Source: Varroa destructor
Taxonomy: Eukaryota > Arthropoda > Arachnida > Mesostigmata > Varroidae
Direction: 5' to 3'
Length of the DNA: 64,000 nucleotides
Assembly (NCBI RefSeq): GCF_002443255.2
Contig: NW_019211456.1
Span: 50,280,486-50,344,485 of the forward strand
The position numbers were made by a program, and so were the translations under genes. The notes under the pieces are model-generated. The model was not told where the DNA came from. It was given only the letters and a program-made list of their open reading frames with translations, and made no database searches. This document shows, piece after piece, positions 63,923-64,000 of this stretch; the first letter of the stretch is position 1; each line of letters begins with the position of its first letter.

Positions 63923-64000
63923 CTAAGAAAAATAACTGTAAAGTAAAGAATCCTGAATTGAGTGCGCTGATTCGATAACTAATGAAGGCATTGTTGGAAC

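Overview
This is a eukaryotic, AT-rich (roughly 60% A+T by eye) nuclear genome window with GT-AG introns, long gene-poor stretches, simple repeats and many decayed transposons. The best gene is an animal-type importin alpha. A probable chemoreceptor-like gene and several mariner fossils point to an arthropod; a chelicerate such as a mite is possible, but that is an inference. There are no operons, CRISPR arrays or rRNA genes.

Layout. 1-9.2 kb: no recognisable gene. 9.2-9.65 kb: a mariner transposase fossil (+) next to a long (AG)n run. 11.2-11.8 kb: a decayed Ty3/gypsy integrase (+). 14.5-15.4 kb: a decayed L1-like LINE reverse transcriptase (+) in a pyrimidine-rich tract. 17.7-20.9 kb (-): three exons with matching splice phases that encode a multi-pass membrane protein resembling an insect-type gustatory receptor; its 2 kb intron holds a second mariner fossil (-). 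22.2 kb (+): a short GC-rich exon-like segment. 22.9-23.7 kb (+): a third mariner fossil. 24-36.7 kb: mostly featureless, with a few weak open frames and microsatellites. 36.7-37.0 kb (-): a possible LINE reverse-transcriptase scrap. 39.9-46.2 kb (+): a two-exon gene for a Pro/Gln/Tyr-rich protein whose hydrophobic signal or anchor segment is split by a 5.2 kb intron. 50.3-50.8 kb (+): an AP-endonuclease scrap from a second LINE type. 54.5-63.9 kb (-): eight exons of importin alpha, with the 5' end (IBB domain) beyond the right edge; a fourth mariner fossil lies antisense in its largest intron.

The genes do not form a pathway. Importin alpha is a housekeeping nuclear import adaptor, the Pro/Gln/Tyr-rich protein is probably secreted or membrane anchored, and the receptor-like gene would act at the cell surface. 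I find no undescribed multi-gene system. The points most worth following are the receptor-like gene with its atypical C-terminus, the split-anchor Pro/Gln/Tyr-rich gene, an orphan GC-rich exon, a perfect 16-bp inverted repeat in an intron, and the range of dead mariner lineages packed into 64 kb. All exon joins come from reading splice sites and phases by eye; none was tested against transcripts.
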